Counted from the first letter of the stretch, positions 46,399 through 56,110 are shown. The stretch is DNA of 64,000 nucleotides from Paenibacillus sp. N3.4 (GCF_008017805.1 NZ_VRTT01000022.1:1-64000), one strand, 5' to 3'. Made by a program: numbers and translations. The notes: generated by a model not told the origin, from the letters alone.

Positions 46399-49129
46399 CT
46401 TCTTCTAACCTCCGCAGCATGAAGGCGATTTTCCTTGCGCTTTGTGGATATTTGGACGCTGCCAACGTCTCCATAGAGAGATAAACCTTAGAGGCATCTT
46501 CCATATATTCCGAAATCGGCAAGCTTCGATCCTGAGCCACCTGCATCAGTTGAAGCAATGCTTTCTTCACAGACAAATGACTTCCCTGAATACGAGGCAA
46601 AATCTTCTGCAGCAATTGCATATCGAATGCCGCTTCCTTACTGAGCAAATCAAACCGTTCATTATAAATCATATAGAAACATACCGCATCCCGTATTCTA
46701 AACCCTACGTGCGAATGAATTTGCTCCAAGATCCCATTGATTTTCACCAATAACTCAGTCGTCTCTTCCGTTAACTTCTTATAGTCACGATAAACATCCA
46801 CCAATTGCAAATATTCACTTCGCAACAAGGAATTAGGAGGAACAGCAGCGCCTTCATTAACAGTTAAGCCATCACCAGTTGGATATTGACCAAGGTCAAT
46901 GTAATTAAACTCGATCGTGTTTGCGCGGTCTAATACCTTTTTGCTAAAAGGATGCGTCGTCTCGTCCATGTTCACTGTTCCAATCATGTAAACATTGTCT
47001 GGCAAATGTAGGTTGCCGTACACTTGCTTATCTGACTCATTTTGCAGGGAGTCTCTATGAATGAGCGACGTTGTTACGATCCGATGATTATCCCACTCTT
47101 GCGTCTCCAGCACGCTCAGTAAATCACTAAAATAATGCTCAACCCTAGCCAAATTCATCTCATCCAGGCAAATAAAATAGGGCTTATGTTGGTTACCCAC
47201 CTTAGAAGCTTCAACCAAAACCTCCGTTAACTTCCCTGGTCGAAAAGCACCCGACAAATCCTTGTAGCCCAATAGATCCGACGGATCACTCCAATCAGGT
47301 CGAACTGGGATCAAAGTGAACTGACCATTACTAGTCGTTGCTCCTACTGCCTCTGCAAATAGTTTGACGAGCTTCGTTTTCCCCGTGCCCGAAACCCCTG
47401 CCAGAATGACGAATGGTTTTGCTTTTAGGGATAGGAAGAAGTTCTCGATCCAATGGTCGGGATACATGAATCCTTTGTTGGCGATGAAGTTCTTGATCGT
47501 GGCTATTCGTACACTTACTGTTAGTGAATCCACAAGAGGTGTCTCCTCCCATTGTATATACGTGTACTGCTGGCCGGATTTCGTAATAAACTTCAGTATC
47601 TCTAGCCAGTTGAGCATAAAAATAGCCCGTTGTTTTTGGGTAACTTCTCCCCAAGTCTGGAGCATACCTAGAGCTTCGATGAAGAGAGGTGCGAATTCAT
47701 CTAATGTGAACGTGTTGAGTTCAATACAAAGTTCGATTGCTTTATTAATGCTTCTAATAAGAGGGGTTTGCCCTTCGTTATTTAACTGGTCGCGAATTAG
47801 CCTAACTTGCGTATCACTTAAAACCCATTTACTCTCATTAAAATGGTTTACGTACTCCTGACCTAGATCAGTTAATGAGAATTGATTCTCATTTATAGAT
47901 ATTAAGCCCATATCTTGCAAGGCTCGTCCCAGATGTCTGACTCTCTCCTTTGGATGCTTCACATCATCTCCAGATAGAAGAACTGTGCCTTGGTTTGTGA
48001 TCAATTCATCTAAAGAGGCAGCAGCAAAAGATCCTTGATCATGTAAGTACTTTAAAATGCCTTGCCCAGCGTATAGATGGCTGATCGTATAGTTGAAGCT
48101 GATCAATTGCTCGCGTTCATCATTTGGTTTAAGTACCTTAGTTACATATTCGTTATAGTTAGTAACAGCGTTGTTTAAGTCTGCTATTAGCAGTTCGTCA
48201 TCTGGAAGATGTTCCAGCTCGTAATGGTAATAAGCGACCGTAGATACTTGATAATCCTGGCCTAGACCCCCAGATGTTAAGTAGATGGCGTCATCTTTGA
48301 CCATCCCCTCAAGTGGGAGCAGGTCACGTATCTCCTGAACTTTTTGTTTAAAATATTGGTAGGCTGCTGCTCTACCTTTTGTTTCATTAGGGATTGTTAC
48401 CCCTTGATTAAATGTAAGATAAACCGACTTCATATCTTCTGAGAAAAGGTAAACTAAATACTCGCCTTGGCGTGTTGTCTCGGTGATTCGTTTATCCATA
48501 ATGGCGATCCACGGAATTGTTGCCCAGTTGCCTTGTCCAATAGACCCAGTTATCTTTAATTCTGAGTGAATGAATGGGAGTTTCTTAAGTTCAGTGGGGA
48601 TTGCTTGACGGACAAGATTGCCTAGCCTATGTCCAGCAAAGGTTTCCCTTTTGGCTTGCAAGTACGTGGATAGAATATCTGACAGTGCTTCTTTCAAGGA
48701 GAAGCCCTCCATGATTTGCTGATTATAATAGTTCTCTAGCTCAGTTTGAGCGTAGTTATAAAGTTCTCTTAGTACATCATCGGACCATGACTCGTATTGA
48801 TCTTTCTTAAAGCCAATGGTTTCATTATTTTGATCCAATATGGAGGAGAGTGCTGAAATTGGAGTAGCAATGACAGATTGCACGTTATTCACAGACATAC
48901 TATTCCAACTGGTTCCTGCCTTCTCAGGTGGGTGATCGACAGTTAGTCCGTTTGATTCTCTTTCTTGAAGTAGCGAGAGGAAGCGTTGTTTTAAATTCTT
49001 TAGTGTGACCACGTTCAGTCCGGTTGCTTGCATCTCAGTTAAGAGTGCTAAAATTAGCACCATTTTGTAGGACTTTTGTTTATTAGAAAATATATTTGAG
49101 AGTTCTGTAGGGACAGCCAAATTTTTCAC
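46370..49129 (-). CDS. McrB-like AAA+ protein (DUF3578 - inserted helical region - AAA)
   Basis: A 919-residue protein. Residues about 140-300 resemble the MrcB N-terminal DUF3578 domain (HSELKITGSIGQGNWATIPW, the DNA-binding part). Residues about 340-530 look like winged-helix segments (DLGQEYVNHF). The AAA+ module follows: Walker A GVSGTGKT (578-585), RPDWSDPSDLLGY, Walker B YFICLDEMN (651-659) and the McrB-type sensor GTVNMDETTHPFSKKVLDRA. McrB proteins use GTP; the nucleotide here is not certain from sequence. Start is a GTG right after an in-frame TAG with a weak ribosome binding site. Overlaps the DUF2357 gene, so the two are co-translated. Confidence 0.8.
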   Translation of the reverse strand: MKNLAVPTELSNIFSNKQKSYKMVLILALLTEMQATGLNVVTLKNLKQRFLSLLQERESNGLTVDHPPEKAGTSWNSMSVNNVQSVIATPISALSSILDQNNETIGFKKDQYESWSDDVLRELYNYAQTELENYYNQQIMEGFSLKEALSDILSTYLQAKRETFAGHRLGNLVRQAIPTELKKLPFIHSELKITGSIGQGNWATIPWIAIMDKRITETTRQGEYLVYLFSEDMKSVYLTFNQGVTIPNETKGRAAAYQYFKQKVQEIRDLLPLEGMVKDDAIYLTSGGLGQDYQVSTVAYYHYELEHLPDDELLIADLNNAVTNYNEYVTKVLKPNDEREQLISFNYTISHLYAGQGILKYLHDQGSFAAASLDELITNQGTVLLSGDDVKHPKERVRHLGRALQDMGLISINENQFSLTDLGQEYVNHFNESKWVLSDTQVRLIRDQLNNEGQTPLIRSINKAIELCIELNTFTLDEFAPLFIEALGMLQTWGEVTQKQRAIFMLNWLEILKFITKSGQQYTYIQWEETPLVDSLTVSVRIATIKNFIANKGFMYPDHWIENFFLSLKAKPFVILAGVSGTGKTKLVKLFAEAVGATTSNGQFTLIPVRPDWSDPSDLLGYKDLSGAFRPGKLTEVLVEASKVGNQHKPYFICLDEMNLARVEHYFSDLLSVLETQEWDNHRIVTTSLIHRDSLQNESDKQVYGNLHLPDNVYMIGTVNMDETTHPFSKKVLDRANTIEFNYIDLGQYPTGDGLTVNEGAAVPPNSLLRSEYLQLVDVYRDYKKLTEETTELLVKINGILEQIHSHVGFRIRDAVCFYMIYNERFDLLSKEAAFDMQLLQKILPRIQGSHLSVKKALLQLMQVAQDRSLPISEYMEDASKVYLSMETLAASKYPQSARKIAFMLRRLEEDGFTSYWIS

Positions 49130-49273
49130 CTATTTCGTGAATCGAGTTTTGAAAAAATTTATCATAAAAAGTCAACGTATGTCTTATCCATTCGACAAAA
49201 AGGCAATAAACCCCTGCTTTTTTAAAGTTTTAACAGTTATAGGAACAAAAGAAATTAGACATGAAATATAAAC

Positions 49274-49313
49274 TAAAATAGAGCCAGTTCAGAATTCTTC
49301 GAACTGCTCTATT
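49274..49313. terminator. possible intrinsic terminator
   Basis: ATAGAGCCAGTTC pairs with GAACTGCTCTAT, one bulge, around a ten-base loop, between the McrB-like gene and the truncated ORF. Confidence 0.55.
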
Positions 49314-49359
49314 GGCTTCAAGATTGTACAAATTCTATCTGCGAGTATCTCTCTATTTT

Positions 49360-49640
49360 TTATAGTTCCCTATTTTTCCATGCCAAATATTGAATAAGCT
49401 CTGAAGGAAACAAGTGACGGGCTCCAAATTTGTCTCTAGCATATTTCCTTAGATGGTTCTCAATGAATGCTTCAATACTTTTTAAGGACATGCAAATATA
49501 TCCTCTTTCTTGTAATGATGAATCAGAGACAAATAGTTTTCCAATTTGGTTAAAGTCCCCTATTTCTAGATGACTCGAAAGTAATTTTTGAACGACGATA
49601 TTTGACTTCTTCTGACTAAAAAAACCTATTCTTTGAACAC
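49360..49640 (-). pseudogene. 3' fragment of an unknown gene, cut by an IS256 scar
   Basis: About 93 sense codons without a start, ending at TAA 49360. The protein text is plausible: QRIGFFSQKKSNIVVQKLLS, LQERGYICMSLKSIEAFIEN, LRKYARDKFGARHLFPSEL. It has no recognised domain. Its upstream part is replaced at about 49641 by transposase sequence, so a gene of the defence operon was probably lost here. Its identity could define what the neighbouring system once included. Confidence 0.45.
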
Positions 49641-49646
49641 TCCTAG

Positions 49647-49856
49647 CGGAATAACTGGGATGAGGCCACGTTCTACAAATATCCGCCTCAGATCGGCGAG
49701 CTAATCTACACCACGAACATAATTGAGAACTACCACCGTCAGCTGCGCAAAGTCACCAAGGGCAAACGCATCTTCACGACAGACAAGGCGCTTCTCAAAA
49801 AACTGTTCCTGGCCACAATGGATGTGCTTATGAAATGGACCTGTAAAGTGTGCTGA
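49647..49856 (+). mobile_element. IS256-family transposase fragment
   Basis: The plus frame gives 69 residues with the IS256 C-terminal signature: FYKYPPQIGELIYTTNIIEN, YHRQLRKVTKGKRIF and ALLKKLFLATMDVL. The front two thirds of the transposase are missing. The stretch is clearly richer in GC than the flanks. No complete terminal inverted repeats can be assigned. Confidence 0.8.
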
Positions 49857-50165
49857 ACGGGGGCAAATCCTCCTCCAGTTACCCGTCTTCTACCCGGAAC
49901 GAATTGGCCAGCATTTACCTTAATGGGCTGATCTCCCCCTAGGGGGAGATTCTTATAAAAGAGTTATTGACAGACCCACACAACACTTTGCTTTAACATT
50001 AGCATTATTTAAATTGTACTATCTCATGTATTTCCGAACAACGGTAAAAGACATGAAAGTTCGATACTCTCACGTCTATAATTAGCATACTATTTACTTT
50101 CATTAGATTCTCATTTCTTAGCCATTTTTCTATGTATCATTCACTATTCGTCTATTAATTCATAC
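49857..50165. other. tail of the IS scar plus AT-rich spacer
   Basis: The first 60 bases still look like IS256-derived coding sequence; then a perfect palindrome at 49931-49950 and an AT-rich spacer to the HNH gene. Confidence 0.4.
49931..49950. repeat. 20-base perfect palindrome
   Basis: ATCTCCCCCTAGGGGGAGAT. It reads the same on both strands, has no loop and no T-run on the plus side until a weak TTCTTAT, and lies just outside the IS256 fragment. Confidence 0.5.
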
Positions 50166-50825
50166 TTAAGCCAATACGGATTCCTTGCTCAATTCTTTAC
50201 AACTTGTCAGGTTTCTTTTGTGTTGCAATTTTCTTAATACAATATTCAATTTTTCAACTTGAGGCTTTCCATCATTTTTTTTGCATAAACCGTTTATATT
50301 CATAAGTAGAAAGTCCAGTCTTCTAGATTGATATTCTAATTTCATCTTATCATAAAATTGTTTTATGAATTCATCGTCTTTATAATCTTCAGAAATTTGA
50401 ATATAGTACAAGTCATCTCTACAAAGAACATTTTTGATATACTCTAAATCCGGATTTAAAAGATTATTATACTCCTCTTTAATCAAAAAACTACTTTTTG
50501 CTCGATTACAGTCATAACAAGCTAATACTAAATTCTCCATTCTGCCTGCTTTTTCATTTGACTCGAATGATGACTCACATATGTAATGATCCACTTCAAA
50601 AAGAGTTGAGCTTAGATTGTCTATAGAGTTTCCACAATAGCTGCACTTATAATTATATATCGCCATAAACTTTCCTTTGTAGCTATTATCAGTATCTTTG
50701 ACTTTATTATAAACAATTTTCAAACGTGTATGATTTTTACATATTTCATCATTCAATGTTTTCTTTTTTAAATTCAATTCTTGCAATATAGAACAGTATG
50801 TGGTGTTTCTATAATCATTCCCCAT
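50166..50825 (-). CDS. HNH endonuclease, last gene of the methylase-GHKL-receiver operon
   Basis: A 219-residue protein with a complete HNH core: zinc cysteines C61/C64 (KCSYCG) and C103/C106 (CYDCN), the DH pair at 79-80 (FEVDHYI) with H80 as general base, and the Asn-containing helix GRMENLVLACYDCNRAKSS. The N-terminal 50 and C-terminal 90 residues are helical and unknown. The ATG has AGAGGG upstream and lies 11 bases inside the end of the receiver gene, so the two are translationally coupled. It is the only nuclease domain in the operon, so it is the probable effector. Confidence 0.75.
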   Translation of the reverse strand: MGNDYRNTTYCSILQELNLKKKTLNDEICKNHTRLKIVYNKVKDTDNSYKGKFMAIYNYKCSYCGNSIDNLSSTLFEVDHYICESSFESNEKAGRMENLVLACYDCNRAKSSFLIKEEYNNLLNPDLEYIKNVLCRDDLYYIQISEDYKDDEFIKQFYDKMKLEYQSRRLDFLLMNINGLCKKNDGKPQVEKLNIVLRKLQHKRNLTSCKELSKESVLA

Positions 50826-51414
50826 CTATATCCCTCTGCAATTCCCGAAATGCTGATATAAGATCATCAATATCCTTAGTAGTTAACTCATCATATTGAG
50901 AAGTTCCATCTAATGAATTCATAATTTTTTCAATCAAAACCTTATCAATACCCTCATTTTCTTTAAGCTTATTGGCTATATTTCGATAAATGTTGATATT
51001 TTGAATGGCAGCATCCAATACATCTTTCAATTTCATCGCATAATATTGTTGGGGAGTCTCTTGCAAATCTCTTCTATATTTTTGAATAGTTCCGTAATCT
51101 TCTCCGAGATCATTCTGTGTTATAACTAAAACTTCAATAAATGGGAACATTTTTTTTAATATCATTTTAAACTCTTCACCCGAAAATTTTCCAGTAACAG
51201 CGCTATCGTTTTCGAAGAGTTTTGAGTCAATCAAAATAATATTTGCCTCTTTGATCAATGAGTTATTTACTAGACTATCATATCCTTCTTTACTTCTAAA
51301 ACAAACTTCTCCATATTCTTTTAGAAAATCCTCATGTTCGTATTCTTTGTCCAGATATTTTGAAATGTTTAAATCTGGCTCATCATCTACATAAACTATT
51401 TTTATTTTATCCAT
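50815..51414 (-). CDS. divergent phospho-receiver protein
   Basis: A 199-residue protein. Residues 1-135 follow the receiver fold: acidic pair in IVYVDDEPDL (D10, D11), phospho-acceptor D63 in IILIDSKLF, switch residue T99 in VLVITQNDLG, and candidate Lys 128 or 130. The remaining 65 residues are helical and have no DNA-binding motif, so it is not an ordinary response regulator; it may act through protein contacts. The ATG has AGGAGGTAA seven bases upstream and overlaps the end of the GHKL gene by eight bases. Partner by position: the two-module GHKL protein before it. Confidence 0.7.
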   Translation of the reverse strand: MDKIKIVYVDDEPDLNISKYLDKEYEHEDFLKEYGEVCFRSKEGYDSLVNNSLIKEANIILIDSKLFENDSAVTGKFSGEEFKMILKKMFPFIEVLVITQNDLGEDYGTIQKYRRDLQETPQQYYAMKLKDVLDAAIQNINIYRNIANKLKENEGIDKVLIEKIMNSLDGTSQYDELTTKDIDDLISAFRELQRDIDGE

Positions 51415-53557
51415 TTAAATTACCTCCTAGTGTAAATTGCATACTAAATCCACTAATACCTTCTATTTTGGTTATTTTACCACCAGACATTACAACTGTA
51501 TTATTAACAATCCACATTCCTAAACCATGACCTTGTTTTCTAGAAGTTTCATGAACTTCAAGTATTTTCATAGGATTATCGATATATTTATGATTCAATC
51601 CTTTTCCATCATCCGTATATAAGAATTCTAACCCACCATTGTTAGGAACAGCTTGAATATAAATCGATAAATGATTTCTATCCTCATTATGCTGTATACT
51701 ATTTAATATTAAATTATCAAATATAACTTTCAAAACATCTTCCGCTAAAACATAATGAATTGTGGACGATAAATCTAATTCTATTTTAACCCATGCGTAG
51801 TCCCTCTCCCACACTCTCTTAACATCCTCTAGCAATTCCAGGATAATATGTTCTTCTGCAAAAAAATTGCTTTTTTCCACTTCTGCTAACATAGTGTCCA
51901 TAAATGACACTATCTTAGAATTTACTCTTTTATTTTTATCAAGTAATTCTGGAATATTGGAATAAGCATATTTAGTTCGCTCACTCTCATTAACAAACCC
52001 CCATATTCCATATTCCTCCATAGCTTCAATAATACTATCACAATTTTGAGCAACACTGTTCCTATCATTATGCATTTCATGAGCAATTGCAGTAGCTTTC
52101 AAGCCAGAAGTTGCCAACACATTCAAAATTCTAATATCATATTTATACCGTTCTTCAGTATTATGAATTTCTTTTTTGTAATCTGAATTTTCTTTCTTAT
52201 AATCTTTTATTTCTACAATAAATTTGTTAACTTCCTCTTTTGACAGACTTTTTATTGTAGCTGGATTTTTGATTACCTTATCCACTACCATTTTATCGTC
52301 TTTAACAATATTATTTTTTTTATTTACTCTGCGTATAATTGATTGACGATATCGCTCAAATTCAGCAATACCTTCATCTAAAATTTTAACAAATATTTGA
52401 TAATATGTATTTTCATCCAGCCCTTGTCTATTTGATAAATCCTTTAACATATTGTTAGCTTTTTTATCAATTTGCACTTTTCCAGCCAACTGATTTTCTC
52501 TAACTCTCCATGATCCAGTTGGGTGAGTAGCTGCAGCAGGTGATAATCTAGATCTTTTTCCTAAACCGAGCCAATCCTTAGTGCCATCATATGAAGAAAT
52601 ACTAAATGAATTTCTATAAAGAATTATTCCACTTTCATACCTTTCAGGAAGGATACTGTATTTATACAGAAATTTTTCCACATCTTTTCGGTTAGGTTCT
52701 TTAAGGCTAAAATAAAATTCAGCCGAAAAGTCCCCAAGTGTTTTCAACGCCTGTTTTAATTCATCTTTTGATAAGGATATATCTTTATCATTTTCTAATA
52801 CACTTAAACAATTTATTGTACTTTCATTACTGTATAAATCAATATCGTCGCAATATTTCTTTGCCTCACTTTTGAATTCATCCGAATAAACATTGCAAAC
52901 TAAATGGCATTTTTCGGACAAAAATTGTATATTTATTTTGCTTGTGCAGTTATAAGCTAATTTAGGTTCAACAAAATATTTTTGAACCAATGTAGTGTCA
53001 TCATCAAAAGTGATACTGATCTTCATCAGATTATCATTATAAGTTCTGGATAAATAATTTGACAATTTTACCACGTTGGATTTGTTCCATCTATCTCTTA
53101 GTCCATTAATAACTATCGTTGTTCCAGAAGAATCTAAAGCGTCCATTTCTTCCAATGTGCTTCGATTCCAATTGGTAGTCCATAACACAGATTTATGCTC
53201 AATACTTTTTTGAGAGTATAGTCGTACATCTAATCCTAGACGTGATAAAGCAAACCTTCCAATTCCTTTTGAACCAGCGAGAACTCTTTTTTTGTTATTT
53301 TTATCTATGATCTCATAGTCCTTATCACTTTTTCCAATATGCATCCATTGTTGTTTAAAATCATTGTAATTCATACCAATCCCATTATCTTTAATGACAA
53401 GCTTGTTATTATTAAATATGATGTCTAACTTCGTAGCATGTGCATCAAAAGCATTCTTTACTAGTTCAAGAATAGCAGATTCTTGATTTGTAAAGTTTTG
53501 AACACCAAGCAGCTCGACAATTGTACTATCATCAATTACATATTTAAGTTCTTCCAT
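51407..53557 (-). CDS. dual-GHKL ATPase: MutL/Hsp90-like N-terminus and histidine-kinase C-terminus
   Basis: A 716-residue cytoplasmic protein. N-terminal GHKL fold of the Hsp90/MutL/MORC kind: ELVKNAFDAHA (N box), KDNGIGM (G1, about 56-62), GSKGIGRFALSRLG (about 96-108). The centre (about 200-400) is unassigned, then a long helix (KKENSDYKKEIHNTEERYKY). C-terminal module is kinase-like: AHEMHNDRNSV with H493 as candidate phospho-acceptor, N box DNLILNSIQHN (from 614), TDDGKGL (from 648), GHGLGMWIV (from 676). No membrane segment or input domain is seen, so the N-terminal ATPase may be the sensor. ATG with GGAGGA upstream; follows the methylase by 144 bases. Confidence 0.75.
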   Translation of the reverse strand: MEELKYVIDDSTIVELLGVQNFTNQESAILELVKNAFDAHATKLDIIFNNNKLVIKDNGIGMNYNDFKQQWMHIGKSDKDYEIIDKNNKKRVLAGSKGIGRFALSRLGLDVRLYSQKSIEHKSVLWTTNWNRSTLEEMDALDSSGTTIVINGLRDRWNKSNVVKLSNYLSRTYNDNLMKISITFDDDTTLVQKYFVEPKLAYNCTSKINIQFLSEKCHLVCNVYSDEFKSEAKKYCDDIDLYSNESTINCLSVLENDKDISLSKDELKQALKTLGDFSAEFYFSLKEPNRKDVEKFLYKYSILPERYESGIILYRNSFSISSYDGTKDWLGLGKRSRLSPAAATHPTGSWRVRENQLAGKVQIDKKANNMLKDLSNRQGLDENTYYQIFVKILDEGIAEFERYRQSIIRRVNKKNNIVKDDKMVVDKVIKNPATIKSLSKEEVNKFIVEIKDYKKENSDYKKEIHNTEERYKYDIRILNVLATSGLKATAIAHEMHNDRNSVAQNCDSIIEAMEEYGIWGFVNESERTKYAYSNIPELLDKNKRVNSKIVSFMDTMLAEVEKSNFFAEEHIILELLEDVKRVWERDYAWVKIELDLSSTIHYVLAEDVLKVIFDNLILNSIQHNEDRNHLSIYIQAVPNNGGLEFLYTDDGKGLNHKYIDNPMKILEVHETSRKQGHGLGMWIVNNTVVMSGGKITKIEGISGFSMQFTLGGNLNG

Positions 53558-53701
53558 GTAGATCCTCCTCTTTAATTGATTTTAAAAATCAAAAACATTT
53601 TGCTATATAGAGGCGTTATCCCTAACTTATATAATATGTACTATTAAATAACCGAACAAAATTCGGGAATTATTACAATAAACAATATTACTATGTGTTA
53701 A

Positions 53702-55108
53702 TTAAAATTCGTAGTTTTTAATATCAACAGCAGTGATACGCAGGGAACTACCATTCGCATTAATTCCAATTCCCTGAACATATTTGTAAAAAGATTCACT
53801 TTCTAAAATTTCTTTTGCTTTCGCTAAAGAAAAATCTTTTTTAGGTAATATGTATATTCCGGAATATGGTATACATTCTTTGGATAACTCATATACTTTC
53901 ACTTCTTTTGTCACTACAGTCGAAAGAAGAAGCTTAGGCTGATTCAAATGTGCCAAAGCTTGAGTACGGCCATATTCAAACCACTCAATACTCTTGTCTG
54001 ATTTTCGCTCATGTAACTCTTTTGCAAAAGATTTTAAATACTTAGTGGCTTCCGGGCAGTTTTTCTCGAATTCATCACTTCTATATCTTACTAAAGTATT
54101 TTCATTATACCTATATGGGAATAGAATAAGCTCTGATTTTTTGTAGTTTAATGATCTAGGACTAACGCCTTCTCTTATTACGTTACGCTCTATCTTAAAA
54201 TTATTAACAATAATATAATCTCCTTCCTCTTTAAATTCTTTTAAAAGATATGCCTTATTCAACAAGGTTGCAATGCTGATAGCTGCTGAGAAATAGTCTC
54301 CAAATCTTCTTTTGGGTTTGCTTTCTAGCTTGTTATCAGCGAATATCCATTTCCTATCTAAATTAGTCTTCGGTATCGTAAAACTTGTACTGTTTGCAAC
54401 ATCTTGATACTCTATATTCTTGGAAACTTCACCTTTATCACATACCAAAATGGCCGATGAAGTAAGTGCTTGTTCAAATAATTTTTGCGTAGTATAATCT
54501 ATAATCTTTATAGCTTTCGGTAAAATCATATTTCTTAACTCTTGCGCAAAGACGTTCTTAAAAATACTATTTGGTATCAAATAGGCCAACTTCCCATAGG
54601 AGTTTAGACACGAAAGACTTGCCTCAATAAACGCATAGCAATAATCAAATTTCCCTTGTTTGCAGGAAGCAAAATGTTCTTTTAAATAAATTCTTGTTTC
54701 ATCATCCAAATCTCGATAGGTGATATATGGAGGATTCCCAATTACATAATCAAATTTATTTTTTAAATTCTGCTTTAAGAAATCCATATTTAAAATGTTC
54801 CATTTAACATTGTTAATTCCAAAAGAAGCTGATATTTCATCCAGATTGCTTAAACACCTAGCGTAATGCACTTCATCAATTTCTGCACCATACACATCAC
54901 GCTCTAAACCTTGTTTAATTTCATCAATACTCTTCTTGTTGCATAGCGAATCGTCAATATATCTTCTAACTATTTCTTTTAAGATATTGCCATCGCCACA
55001 TGCATTTTCAACAACTTTTTTCCCATACAAATCTTTTGTGTACCCTACAGCATCTAAAAGCTCTATTACAATTTGTGCAGGAGTAAAAACCTGACATTTC
55101 TCTATCAT
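53702..55108 (-). CDS. N6-adenine DNA methyltransferase (type II / Eco57I-like)
   Basis: A 468-residue gamma-class methylase: a leading QVFTPAQIVIELLD, motif I VVENACGDGNIL (32-43, SAM binding), motif II-like DVYGAEIDEVHYARC, catalytic motif IV NPPY (125-128), and a C-terminal half that should contain the target-recognition domain. Length and layout suit M.TaqI/Eco57I-type enzymes, which methylate one strand of a specific site. No nuclease domain is fused. AGGAG lies nine bases before the ATG. It is the first gene of the operon methylase-GHKL-receiver-HNH. Confidence 0.85.
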   Translation of the reverse strand: MIEKCQVFTPAQIVIELLDAVGYTKDLYGKKVVENACGDGNILKEIVRRYIDDSLCNKKSIDEIKQGLERDVYGAEIDEVHYARCLSNLDEISASFGINNVKWNILNMDFLKQNLKNKFDYVIGNPPYITYRDLDDETRIYLKEHFASCKQGKFDYCYAFIEASLSCLNSYGKLAYLIPNSIFKNVFAQELRNMILPKAIKIIDYTTQKLFEQALTSSAILVCDKGEVSKNIEYQDVANSTSFTIPKTNLDRKWIFADNKLESKPKRRFGDYFSAAISIATLLNKAYLLKEFKEEGDYIIVNNFKIERNVIREGVSPRSLNYKKSELILFPYRYNENTLVRYRSDEFEKNCPEATKYLKSFAKELHERKSDKSIEWFEYGRTQALAHLNQPKLLLSTVVTKEVKVYELSKECIPYSGIYILPKKDFSLAKAKEILESESFYKYVQGIGINANGSSLRITAVDIKNYEF

Positions 55109-55661
55109 TGTATTCTGCTCCTGACTTTCATAAAGTTTCTAAATCAATTTAATATCATACCAACATCTCTACCAAAGGTTTGATATATTTCTGAACTCTT
55201 AACAAAGATGTATATTCTAGCAATCTTCATATATCTTCATATATCTTTATATTTTCTTTTCATAGTTATTTTAGAGACTCTACCGAACAATATCATTTTC
55301 AATTAATCCAAACGATAAATTTTATAAGATCACAGACTAATTTGAGACTTAGGAGATAAAGAAGTTTAATCATATTTAGTAGGAATAATCACAGAAACAA
55401 AATCAAACTTTATATCTGGGGTTATTTAATCTGAATACGATCATAATTCCACTCCCATAAAACGAAAGCGGAAGGACTATGTCCTTCCGCTCCTTCTCTT
55501 ACCCTAGCAATTGAGTTTACTTCTCTATAAATATTATATCCGAATCACTAAAAAATGCAACAAAATCGCACTTTTATTTACAAAATTCGGCAAATCCCCT
55601 GAATTACTCGATGTCATATATGGATTATAGTCCCATAGGAATCTTCAAGTATTCTTGATGT
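55109..55661. other. upstream region of the methylase operon
   Basis: About 550 AT-rich bases holding the operon's promoter region and a strong hairpin at 55465-55502. No gene supported. Confidence 0.4.
55465..55502. terminator. intrinsic terminator
   Basis: A ten-base perfect stem GCGGAAGGAC and GTCCTTCCGC with a three-base loop, T/C-rich after it on the plus strand and T-rich on the minus. Confidence 0.75.
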
Positions 55662-56110
55662 TCAATTATTACCATTTGCTAACTGGCGTTTATTTAGCTT
55701 TTTCACATCAACGAACGATTGTAACCACTGTGGTGATAATTTCTTACAGACTGTCTTACCCCACCAGACATCCAAGCCTTCTCCCTCCCAATCCACTATT
55801 TCCTTGAGCAAAATAAGTTTGCCGCTGAAACCTAGTAAAACTCCAAAGTTGGAGTGTCCTTTAAACGGACAGTTTCGCCACCAAAATCTAACAAGCCTTG
55901 CGTTGCGGCTGCTCCTGCCAAATCCGACAGTTTGCTTTTATCAAAATCAGACTTGGTGAACTCCATAAGTTCGGAAATAGTCAACTCGAAAAATTTGGAA
56001 TAAAAATTCTCTTTGCGAAGGTAGACTAATAACACAGCGCCAAATACAGGCCACTCTCCTTTTGCTATCCTATCAGAAAGCCCAGACCAATTAGCCTCTA
56101 GTAGTTTCAC
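55662..56110 (-). pseudogene. degraded reading frame, unknown family
   Basis: From ATG 56110: MKLLEANWSGLSDRIAKGEW, LTISELMEFTKSDFDKSKLS, LDFGGETVRLKDTP, then a stop. The adjoining frame continues FGVLLGFSGKLILLKEIVDW, LDVWWGKTVCKKLSP and ends at 55662. A frame break near 55850 would join them. Unrecognised. It sits in a region full of transposase and gene scraps. Confidence 0.35.
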
